DNA of 5,806 nt from Rubrobacter sp. (GTDB taxonomy: Bacteria; Actinomycetota; Rubrobacteria; Rubrobacterales; Rubrobacteraceae), in contig JAFAPF010000359.1 in the NCBI GenBank assembly GCA_019247245.1, positions 1 through 5,806 of the forward strand, in the 5' to 3' direction. The notes beneath the pieces are model-generated. The model ran no database searches and was not told where the DNA came from. It saw only the letters and a program-made list of their open reading frames with translations. Below, piece after piece: positions 1 to 5,265 of the stretch. Numbering within the stretch: position 1 is the first letter of the stretch; every line of letters starts with the position of its first letter. The position numbers and the translations under genes are program-made.

Positions 1-560
1 CCAGCCTTGGCCATGATCCGTCCGATTCGCCACGCCCTGCCGAGAAGCCTTCCCTCCACGTCAGCCGAGGCGTACGCTGCCCCTCGCAGGCGTTCTGTAC
101 CATCCTCCTTTCCGTCCGGATGGGCGGTGTTCACGATGACTACAGAGCAGCGTGCGTTGTGTGAGATGCGGTTGGGAATGTTGCCGAGCAGAAACTGCTT
201 GCGGCCGCTCATGCCCACGTTGCCGACTACGACCACGTCCACCTGTTCTTCTTCGATAGCGTCGAGAATCGCTTGTGTAGGATCATTAGCAACAACCGCC
301 CGCGCCCGTCCCCGCGGTCCGGCAAGTTCCTCGGCGAATCGCATCAGTTTCTCGTGAGCCAGACCCAACGTGTTCTCAGACGTGCCGTTCTCAATGTCAT
401 CTGCTGTATCGGCAAAGAGAACCTGGAAGAGGAGAAGCTCTGCCCCGTGAGAAGCCGCCATGCTCGCGGCCCAGCGGACCGCTCGGTCGGCGGTCTTCGA
501 ACGATCGGTAGCGGCCAGGACCCTTTGGATAGAAGGAGTATTGCCGCCTGTAGTCGTCAT
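1..560 (-). CDS. Universal stress protein (UspA domain) with C-terminal extension, partial (cut by left window edge)
   Basis: I translated the minus strand from the ATG at 560-558; 186 codons are open to the window edge with no stop. Residues about 10-144 form a UspA domain. The N-terminal strand and ATP-pocket Asp lie in RVLAATDRS (13-21), followed by the helix RAVRWAASMA. The nucleotide motif G-x2-G-x9-G is at 113-126 (GNVGMSGRKQFLLGN), and the last strand is CSVVIVN. In ATP-binding Usp proteins the residue after the final Gly is usually Ser or Thr; here it is Asn127. A single-domain Usp would end near residue 145-150, but this protein continues with an acidic linker and then a basic helical stretch (about 169-186, GRLLGRAWRIGRIMAKA), so a second domain probably follows outside the window. 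That stretch resembles the start of ABC1/UbiB-type kinases, which is inference only. A GAGG lies 2 nt before the ATG, an unusually short spacing. The gene is divergent from the cyclase at 775. Usp proteins typically act in the cytoplasm during stress or growth arrest. Confidence 0.9.
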   Translation of the reverse strand, partial: MTTTGGNTPSIQRVLAATDRSKTADRAVRWAASMAASHGAELLLFQVLFADTADDIENGTSENTLGLAHEKLMRFAEELAGPRGRARAVVANDPTQAILDAIEEEQVDVVVVGNVGMSGRKQFLLGNIPNRISHNARCSVVIVNTAHPDGKEDGTERLRGAAYASADVEGRLLGRAWRIGRIMAKA

Positions 561-634
561 TGCCTCACACCGAAGTCTTTCCCTGAACGGCATCGTACCA
601 GAACCATCGGTACGGGCAAAGGATAATACAACTC

Positions 635-664
635 GGATAGATCTAGGCGTGCCTAGCTCTATCC
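635..664. repeat. 30-bp near-perfect palindrome between divergent genes (candidate operator)
   Basis: The arms are 14 bp each (635-648 and 651-664), separated by GT at 649-650. They match at 13 of 14 positions; the only mismatch is T642 against C657. The core is CTAGGC-GT-GCCTAG and the outer part is GGATAGA/TCTATCC. The palindrome sits 75 bp upstream of the usp start and 111 bp upstream of the cyclase start, where the promoter of the usp gene would be expected. Length, symmetry and position fit a binding site for a dimeric regulator. As RNA it could fold into a 13-bp stem with a CGUG loop, but no U-tract follows on either strand and a terminator between divergent genes makes little sense. 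The regulator cannot be named from sequence. Confidence 0.7.
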
Positions 665-725
665 TCGCGTCTGATATCCAACGAAGGACAAGCTCGTGTT
701 AACCGTATCGTGGCAGCACTAGCCT

Positions 726-753
726 TTGCAGCTACGAGGTGTTCAAGTAGACT
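726..753 (+). promoter_or_regulatory. Weak candidate -35/-10 promoter for the cyclase gene
   Basis: TTGCAG at 726-731 and TAGACT at 748-753 are 16 bp apart. They match the sigma-70 consensus hexamers at only 3 and 4 of 6 positions. Transcription would start near 760, giving a leader of about 15 nt that still contains the Shine-Dalgarno. No better pair was seen between the palindrome and the start codon. This is a tentative call. Confidence 0.2.
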
Positions 754-760
754 CCTTGAG

Positions 761-768
761 AGGAGAGG
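761..768 (+). promoter_or_regulatory. Strong Shine-Dalgarno (AGGAGAGG) of the cyclase gene
   Basis: AGGAGAGG ends 6 nt before the ATG at 775. This is good spacing and fixes that ATG as the start; the protein's first residues then lead directly into the SRPBCC-like fold. Confidence 0.75.
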
Positions 769-774
769 ATTGGA

Positions 775-2625
775 ATGCGCTACCCAGAGTTTTACTATCG
801 GTGGGAATGGCAGCTTCGCTCCGCTCCCGAGCAGTTGTGGCCGCTCGTAGGGGATACGAACCGGTTCAACCGGGACACCGGCCTTCCGCCAGTTAGTCAC
901 ACGGATGGCGAAACTCGGCACAATGCCCGCCAGAATTTGTACTTTTCACGGTTCGGGATACGAGTCGAGTGGGAGGAAGAGCCATTCGAATGGGTGCGTC
1001 CACATCGCTTCGGTGTTCATCGACGGTATCATGCCGGGCCCGTGGCATCGACCCGCGTGTTGGTCGAGCTAAAGCCTCAACCGGAGGGTGGCACCCAACT
1101 TGTGTATCGAACGTGGATACGACCGAGCAATCTACTTGGAATGGTTACTGTGCCCCCGTTGATGAAGCTATATAATCATCGTGCCTTTGCCGCCACCTTC
1201 CGCAAATGCGACGAACTAGCCATGGAAACAGAGCAACCTCCTGAAGGGCTACCAGACGTTCCTCTTAGGCCTGGGGAAGGCATCACTCTTGCTGGCGGAG
1301 GGCGAGCCCGGCTGGCTGCGCTACAACGGGAATTGATAGAGCGAACCGGTGAGTCTGAGCTCGTCCCACGACTTATCGAGGTGGTCGAGAACGGGAATGA
1401 CTTTGCCATGGCGAGGCTACGGCCTTACGCGCTAGCCGATACGTGGGGCGTGCCACGGCAGAAAGTGCTAGAGATGTGCTTGTACGCAACGCGTGTAGGT
1501 ATCTTCGATCTCCGGTGGCATCTGCTGTGCCCCCTCTGCCGCGGTGGGAAGGAGAGCAGTTCGACGCTGGCGGAAATGAAGCAACAGGCCCACTGTGAAA
1601 CGTGTAACATCGACTTCGCCGTCAACTTCGATCGCTCCGTGGAGCTCACCTTCCGGCTCAATCCCGCGGTACGTCAGGTCGAGGATCGTAACTTCTGTGT
1701 CGGCGGCCCTCAGGTGACACCGCACATCATGGCCCAGCAATTGCTGGCAGCGGGCTTCCAACGTAGCATAACGATACCGCTGGAAGCGGGACGTTACCGG
1801 CTTCGGACCCTCAATCTGTCTGGAGGGCGGTTCTTGGCAGCGTCAGCCGACGGGAGGCAGGAGGCTACGCTCACGGCTGCGAACCGCGACTGGCCCCGCG
1901 ATGAATTAGTCGTGTCCTTGACACCTACACTTCGCTTCGAGAATGCCACTGACGACGAGCAACTTTTCATACTCGAGCGCATGGCTTGGAGCGACCAGGC
2001 AGCAACCGCTGCGGAAGTCACGACCTTACAGGTCTTCCGGGATCTCTTCTCGAACGAGCTACTCCGGCCTGGAGAGCAGATCTCAGTGGGTAGCTTGACC
2101 ATCCTCTTCACCGACCTACGAGACTCCACTAGTTTCTATCGGAAGATCGGTGACGCGCCTGCCTTTGGACGGGTCCTAGACCATTTCGGAGTATTGCGGG
2201 AAGCGATCGCAGAGGAGGATGGCGCGCTCGTCAAAACGATTGGTGACGCCGTTATGGCGGTGTTTCGACGTCCGATCTCGGCCCTCCGGGCGATTCTCAG
2301 CGCCCAACAGCAGCTAGCCTCCCCTACCCCTGGCGCATCACCGTTTCACCTCAAAGCCGGCATACATCACGGGCCCTGCATCGCGGTCACGATGAACGAG
2401 CGTCTTGACTACTTCGGATCGGTAGTCAACATAGCGGCCCGGCTAGAGCGCTTGTCGTCAGGCACAGACGTTATCATCTCCGATGCCATCCGCTATGACC
2501 CAGAAGTAACGGAGCTTCTGTCTAAACCAGATAGCCAACTGGCTGCGGAACGGTTTGAGGCAAAGTTGAAAGGTTTCGACGAGGAACAGTTCTACCTGTG
2601 GCGTATAGCGCACGCTCTCCAGTAA
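775..2625 (+). CDS. Class III adenylate cyclase with N-terminal SRPBCC-like domain, DUF5939-like region and zinc-ribbon motif
   Basis: A complete 616-residue protein that probably converts ATP to cAMP in the cytoplasm; no signal peptide or membrane segment is visible. Residues about 5-150 look like a START/SRPBCC ligand-binding fold (the opening YYRWEWQLRSAPEQLWPLVGDTNR resembles polyketide-cyclase-type proteins). Residues about 180-400 fit the DUF5939 region found in many soluble cyclases. It includes CPLC (252-255) and CETC (274-277), a four-cysteine zinc-ribbon signature. The catalytic domain spans about 438-612. The metal-binding aspartates are D447 (FTDLRDST) and D491 (KTIGD). The adenine-selecting pair is K487 and D545, and the transition-state pair is N552 and R556 (D-x6-N-x3-R in LDYFGSVVNIAAR). 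With Lys/Asp at the purine-specifying positions, ATP rather than GTP is expected. Because one chain carries the full set, a homodimer should have two active sites. The SRPBCC domain could sense a hydrophobic ligand, but the ligand is unknown. The gene stands alone, divergent from usp. Confidence 0.93.
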   Translation: MRYPEFYYRWEWQLRSAPEQLWPLVGDTNRFNRDTGLPPVSHTDGETRHNARQNLYFSRFGIRVEWEEEPFEWVRPHRFGVHRRYHAGPVASTRVLVELKPQPEGGTQLVYRTWIRPSNLLGMVTVPPLMKLYNHRAFAATFRKCDELAMETEQPPEGLPDVPLRPGEGITLAGGGRARLAALQRELIERTGESELVPRLIEVVENGNDFAMARLRPYALADTWGVPRQKVLEMCLYATRVGIFDLRWHLLCPLCRGGKESSSTLAEMKQQAHCETCNIDFAVNFDRSVELTFRLNPAVRQVEDRNFCVGGPQVTPHIMAQQLLAAGFQRSITIPLEAGRYRLRTLNLSGGRFLAASADGRQEATLTAANRDWPRDELVVSLTPTLRFENATDDEQLFILERMAWSDQAATAAEVTTLQVFRDLFSNELLRPGEQISVGSLTILFTDLRDSTSFYRKIGDAPAFGRVLDHFGVLREAIAEEDGALVKTIGDAVMAVFRRPISALRAILSAQQQLASPTPGASPFHLKAGIHHGPCIAVTMNERLDYFGSVVNIAARLERLSSGTDVIISDAIRYDPEVTELLSKPDSQLAAERFEAKLKGFDEEQFYLWRIAHALQ

Positions 2626-2659
2626 ACGTCCAGTCTAGCAACTACTCACGAAGGCAAGT

Positions 2660-2699
2660 ACGATCTTCACTAGCAGTGCCGAGGTATGAAGTAGATCGT
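2660..2699 (+). terminator. Possible weak terminator hairpin after the cyclase gene
   Basis: The arms ACGATCT (2660-2666) and AGATCGT (2693-2699) pair perfectly over 7 bp around a 26-nt interior that has its own 4-bp hairpin (CACT/AGTG). It begins 34 nt after the cyclase stop. There is no real T-tract (TTCTCC follows), so intrinsic termination is only a possibility. Confidence 0.25.
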
Positions 2700-2761
2700 T
2701 CTCCCGCAACACTAGCAAGGAACTTTCCCTAGAAGGAGAAGTTATTCGCCCCTAAAGCTTA

Positions 2762-2813
2762 CTCTCGGTGTAGCTTGCCGAGAGCATCATGGTACAGCTA
2801 CAGCGAAGCTCGC
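2762..2813 (+). other. Candidate structured leader: two interlocking inverted repeats (possible H-type pseudoknot)
   Basis: CTCTCGG (2762-2768) pairs with CCGAGAG (2778-2784). The loop of that hairpin contains TGTAGCT (2769-2775), which is complementary to AGCTACA (2796-2802) further on. The order is therefore stem1-stem2-stem1-stem2, an H-type pseudoknot, with a small GCGA-AGC-TCGC hairpin directly after it (2803-2813). It lies about 40 nt before the lost start of the LLM relic. Seven-base inverted repeats are common by chance, so this remains speculative. Confidence 0.25.
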
Positions 2814-2849
2814 CAAGGGTAGCAAGTTCCAAGGAAGTTCTGTAGGGCG

Positions 2850-3788
2850 ACACGGTTCGGGCTGTTCGTCCCGTAGGGCTGGCGGATGGATTTGTTCGAG
2901 ACAAAGGATCCCATCGAACAGTACGAATCGATAACCCGCGTAGCGAAGGTCGCCGAGGCGAGCGAAGAGTATGATTCGATCGGGGTATACGACATCCACT
3001 TCCACACCATACCTGTGTCCGAGAAGGAGACGACCTTTGAGTGCTGGACGATCAGCGCCGGCCTCTCTCGGGACACCGAAAACTTGAGGTTGGACATATG
3101 ATCACCTGCAACGGCTACCGCAAACCCGGCCTTCTGGCCAGAAGATCGCCCCGACGGTGGACATGATTATTATAGGGCTCCTCTTTACCTTAGTACTGTC
3201 TGATACAAATGATGCGCCTACGGCTTCCCTAAAGCCGGCGAGAGAATGCAGGCCTTCAAGGAGGCTTGCGGGATCGTCCACAGAATGCGAGTTGAGGATG
3301 AACCGGTATTCGACGGCTCGTACCGCGCAGCAGGTAGCCCGATCAACGAACCCAAAGGTGTACAGAAGCTTCGCTCCTCTTCCGAGTCGGGGGGCAGCGG
3401 CGAGAAGGTGACGCTGAGGCTTGGCGCACGACGGGGCGACGCCTGCAACATCATAGCAACGTAGGTACGCTACGCCACAAACTCGATCTGCTGTACGGAT
3501 ATTGCCAGGAGGTCCGGCGCGGCTACGAAGAGATCATCCGCTCGACCTCTATCAACGTCTACCTGCTGGAAGAGGGCGAAAGCCCCGAGAAGCCACCTCT
3601 TTAGCTCGCGGCGGCATGAGTTACGATGAATATCCCAGACGGTTCATGGTAGGCACGCCTGAAGAGATCTCCGAGAGACTGAAATCGATGGCTGAGATAG
3701 GGTAGACACTTTGTCTACCTGCTCCGCCCCGCCTGCGACCTTCCCCGTGGAACATAGCGTCAGGGAAGTAGTACCGAGCTTTGCCTGA
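2850..3788 (+). pseudogene. Decayed LLM-class F420-dependent oxidoreductase (Rv1855c / TIGR03560-like), multiple frameshifts and stops
   Basis: Joining the forward frames rebuilds a recognisable family member in the right order over about 313 codons, near normal length. From 2853: RFGLFVP-TAG(2874)-GWRMDL, then DPIEQYESITRVAKV, EYDSIGVYD-HFHTIPVSEKETTFECWTI and SRDTENLRLD to the TGA at 3099. The frame then shifts: ITCNGYRKPGLLA (from 3101), AKIAPTVDMI (about 3139-3168), PLYL (about 3180-3191), TGA at 3201 and 3210, and AYGFPKAGERMQAF (from 3216). Next come HRM-VEDEPVFDGSY, EPKGVQK, GGSGEKVTLRL and GDACN to the TAG at 3462. The frame shifts again to LRHKLDLLYGYCQEV (from 3470) and EEIIRSTSINVYLLEEGESPE, then SYDEYPRRFMVGTPEEISERLK (to 3705), then VD and EHSVREVVPSFA ending at TGA 3786. 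I count at least six frameshifts and three in-frame stops; the expected start codon is ACA. Intact relatives are TIM-barrel F420H2-dependent redox enzymes. The clean frames on both sides argue against general sequencing error. Confidence 0.88.
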
Positions 3789-3795
3789 AGCAGGC
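3783..3795 (+). other. Small perfect hairpin overlapping the relic's stop codon
   Basis: GCCTG (3783-3787) and CAGGC (3791-3795) form a 5-bp stem with a 3-nt AAG loop just before the larger hairpin at 3810. It may be part of a tandem termination region. It is short enough to be chance. Confidence 0.25.
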
Positions 3796-3809
3796 TTAGC
3801 CGAACCCGA

Positions 3810-3837
3810 AGCCCGCGATGGGTCACCGTCGCGGGCT
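3810..3837 (+). terminator. GC-rich hairpin terminator between the LLM relic and the cupin gene
   Basis: AGCCCGCGA (3810-3818) pairs perfectly with TCGCGGGCT (3829-3837). The stem extends inward through a U-G wobble and two G-C pairs to a GTCA tetraloop. No T-tract follows on the plus strand (CCCAAAAG). On the minus strand the sequence beyond it is also not T-rich. Many GC-rich actinobacteria use hairpins without a U-tail, and its position just after the old gene's end supports a terminator role. Confidence 0.55.
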
Positions 3838-3854
3838 CCCAAAAGAGGTACGAA

Positions 3855-3871
3855 TAGTTTAAACTGCTCGC
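3855..3871 (+). promoter_or_regulatory. Candidate -10 element and near-leaderless start of the cupin gene
   Basis: TAGTTT (3855-3860) overlaps the perfect 10-bp palindrome AGTTTAAACT (3856-3865), which ends 6 nt before the ATG. There is no Shine-Dalgarno at normal distance; the nearest purine run (AAAAGAGG, 3841-3848) is 23 nt away. A -10 here would put the transcript start a few nucleotides from the ATG, giving a leaderless or nearly leaderless mRNA, as is common in actinobacteria. No clear -35 is visible. Confidence 0.3.
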
Positions 3872-4255
3872 ATGAGCGCGGAGAAGTATTCATTAGGCGA
3901 CGGCCCCCCGTTCTTAAAGATAGAGAAGCCGTGGGGCAGGTTCGAGCAATACACTCATAACATCCTCTCCACGGTTAAGATCATCACCGTCGACCCGGGT
4001 GGCACGCTCTCGCTACAGTACCATCATAATCGTGATGAGCTCTGGGTCGTCCTCGATGCTGGCGCGAAGGTCGAGCTTGGGGAGAAAGTGCTCCATCCAG
4101 AGGCCGGAGAGAAGCTCTTCATCCCGAGAGAAACAACCCACAGGCTCTCCTGCGAAGGTGAGCGACCAGTGAGAATCCTCGAGGTCTCCTTTGGCGAGTT
4201 CGATGAGGATGACATCGTACGTCTCGAAGACGCCTATGGTCGTATAGGCTCGTGA
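3872..4255 (+). CDS. Stand-alone cupin of the type II mannose-6-phosphate isomerase family (ManC C-terminal-like)
   Basis: A 127-residue single-domain cupin. The family hallmarks appear in order: KPWGRFE (19-25), VKIITVDPGGTLSLQYHHNRDELWVV (35-60, in the family a SLQ-x-H-H-x-R-x-E-x-W pattern), the turn with IPRETTHRL (84-92), LEVSFGEF, and the diagnostic ending EDDIVRLEDAYGR (112-124). Probable metal ligands are H51, H52, E56 and H90. The family interconverts mannose-6-phosphate and fructose-6-phosphate, feeding mannose into GDP-mannose and glycan synthesis. In bifunctional ManC this domain follows a guanylyltransferase domain of about 340 residues; here only the isomerase domain is present, and no partner gene is visible. 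An in-frame TAA three codons upstream and the lack of another nearby start support this ATG. Whether it is an active isomerase or a related sugar-phosphate-binding cupin cannot be settled from sequence. Confidence 0.85.
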   Translation: MSAEKYSLGDGPPFLKIEKPWGRFEQYTHNILSTVKIITVDPGGTLSLQYHHNRDELWVVLDAGAKVELGEKVLHPEAGEKLFIPRETTHRLSCEGERPVRILEVSFGEFDEDDIVRLEDAYGRIGS

Positions 4256-4330
4256 AGTTTACGGGCACCGTCAGTACCTCCGGCCCGGCCGGCGAAGCTC
4301 GTCTTTGTGTGTGGGCTACAACAGCTCTCT

Positions 4331-4345
4331 GAGGAGTGCGTCCTC
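4331..4345 (+). promoter_or_regulatory. Shine-Dalgarno-like GAGGAG inside a small hairpin before the DUF4097 gene
   Basis: GAGGA (4331-4335) can pair with TCCTC (4341-4345) around a 5-nt loop. GAGGAG is the only good ribosome-binding sequence nearby. It overlaps the possible GTG start at 4336 and lies 17 nt from the ATG at 4354, so it is badly spaced for both. The hairpin would hide it. It may be a translational control point, or the real start may use a weak site. Confidence 0.3.
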
Positions 4346-4353
4346 GTAGAATA

Positions 4354-5250
4354 ATGAGCTTTATGTGGGAGAACGAGACGCATGGCGAAGATCCTGACAG
4401 GCAGCTGGCCGGACCTTCCGGTAGGAAACTGCCCGCGTCGAAGCCTTTGACGGAGAGAGGAGCACGAGGAGAACTCGCCAGCCGGTCGTGGCGTCTGCCT
4501 CTCGTCTTCGGTCTTCTCGCGCTCGCACTCGGCGCGGTTCTTGTATGGCTCATGTATGGGGATCGGGCGGGTGGTACGAGCGTTTACCAGGATTCGGTCG
4601 ACTCGGGAGCGGAGCCTGTGGTGCACCTCACAAACGGTCCCGGTCGAGTGCGCATCGAGGGCGTCGATGCGCAGACCGTGGAGATCACCGCAAAGAGATA
4701 CGCCCGCGGCTTCGGACCTACCTCTGCCCAAGAGAACGCTGCTAGCATTCCGGTGGACATCGCCCGTGATGGATCGACCGTAAATATCTCATCCAATGGA
4801 GGCCGCGGTACCAACGTCGATTACGATCTTAAGGTCCCAAGTAAGAGCACCATAGAGGTCGAGTCTGCGGTGGGGAATGTGAAGGTCTCGGACCTCTCCA
4901 ACAACGTAGCGGTTCGCGCCGAAGTAGGCGATGTCTCCGTAAAGAACGTTCGGGGCTCCGTTAAGATCGAAGCCCCCCGAGGAGACGTAGCGGTCGATTC
5001 GATGAGCACCGAGACCGGTCGCGCCGATATCACAGTCGGCTACGGCGACCTCCAGCTTAAAGACCTCGTCGTCGGCATCCTGGATGCTCAGGTGGAGGCC
5101 GGCGACGCTGACCTGTCTGGGCGGTTTTCTGGCGGCGGTAAGGTCTTTGTGGGGACGGGCAGCATAAACTCCCGGCTCCCATCCGGCGATACCAAGGATC
5201 TGAACCTCGAAGCTTACGCGGGCGAGGTTGCACGCGACGACCAGCAGTAG
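4354..5250 (+). CDS. Single-pass membrane-anchored DUF4097-type beta-repeat protein
   Basis: About 298 residues from the ATG at 4354; in-frame alternatives are GTG 4336 (304 residues) and ATG 4363. Residue numbers here count from the GTG. A polar, charged N-terminus (1-53) is followed by one hydrophobic segment (about 54-73, LPLVFGLLALALGAVLVWLM). The rest is likely extracytoplasmic, with an N-in topology because Arg residues precede the segment. The region from about 95 to 297 is rich in alternating V/I and polar residues with recurring G-D/N-V turns (VGNVKVSD, VGDVSVKN, RGDVAVDS, YGDLQLKD, AGDADLSG, TGSINSRL). This stacked-strand pattern is typical of the DUF4097/putative adhesin (DUF4098-like) beta-helix families. 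The molecular function is unknown; relatives often sit beside envelope or stress-response genes. The next gene begins 15 nt downstream and is probably in the same operon. Confidence 0.8.
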   Translation: MSFMWENETHGEDPDRQLAGPSGRKLPASKPLTERGARGELASRSWRLPLVFGLLALALGAVLVWLMYGDRAGGTSVYQDSVDSGAEPVVHLTNGPGRVRIEGVDAQTVEITAKRYARGFGPTSAQENAASIPVDIARDGSTVNISSNGGRGTNVDYDLKVPSKSTIEVESAVGNVKVSDLSNNVAVRAEVGDVSVKNVRGSVKIEAPRGDVAVDSMSTETGRADITVGYGDLQLKDLVVGILDAQVEAGDADLSGRFSGGGKVFVGTGSINSRLPSGDTKDLNLEAYAGEVARDDQQ

Positions 5251-5265
5251 TCGGGGAAGCGTCAG
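5251..5265 (+). promoter_or_regulatory. Ribosome-binding site deciding the GTG start of the Yip1-like gene
   Basis: GGGGAAG (5253-5259) lies 6 nt before GTG 5266, within the 15-nt gap after the DUF4097 stop. No ATG is available upstream in this frame. The next in-frame candidate, GTG 5320, has no good ribosome-binding site. Confidence 0.5.

Larger units (their letters stand above)
2626..2849 (+). other. Gene-free interval between the cyclase and the LLM relic
   Basis: No convincing reading frame on either strand. It contains a 7-bp inverted repeat at 2660-2666/2693-2699 (ACGATCT/AGATCGT), which encloses a small CACT-AGC-AGTG hairpin and could end the cyclase transcript. It also holds the structured segment at 2762-2813 described separately. 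An AAGGAAG purine run at 2831-2837 is a plausible ancestral ribosome-binding site for the decayed gene that starts near 2850. An AAGGAGAAG at 2733-2741 looks like another ribosome-binding site but no open frame follows it. Confidence 0.5.

Noticed and set aside
594..614. CGTACC/GGTACG inverted repeat in the usp leader
   Set aside because: Six-base arms with a 9-bp spacer are expected by chance in this length, and no function is suggested by position.
7..626. Plus-strand ORFs over the usp gene
   Set aside because: The minus-strand frame encodes a clear UspA domain; the plus-strand products are low-complexity shadows.
560..775. CRP-type cAMP receptor site (TGTGA-N6-TCACA) in the intergenic region
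   Set aside because: A TGTGA half-site occurs next to the usp start but has no matching TCACA half-site; the long palindrome does not fit that consensus.
1468..1761. Minus-strand ORFs inside the cyclase gene
   Set aside because: They lie opposite conserved coding sequence and show no motifs of their own.
2886..3101. 71-codon ORF as an independent small gene
   Set aside because: The family sequence continues upstream of its ATG through a TAG codon and downstream in another frame, so it is the N-terminal piece of the same pseudogene.
3246..3464. Short ORF of 72 codons that could be called a small hypothetical protein
   Set aside because: It is an internal fragment of the LLM oxidoreductase relic; family motifs continue on both sides in other frames.
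3502..3705. 67-codon ORF as a separate gene
   Set aside because: Only its second half resembles the LLM family; the first half is an out-of-frame reading of relic sequence that makes sense in the next frame.
4280..4292. CCGGCC-C-GGCCGG palindrome after the cupin gene as a terminator
   Set aside because: The real RNA stem would be only 4 bp with a 5-nt loop and is followed by mixed sequence; too weak to call.
4234..4731. 165-codon minus-strand ORF antisense to the DUF4097 gene
   Set aside because: Arg/Ser/His-rich composition without motifs or a ribosome-binding site; typical of a GC-rich shadow frame.
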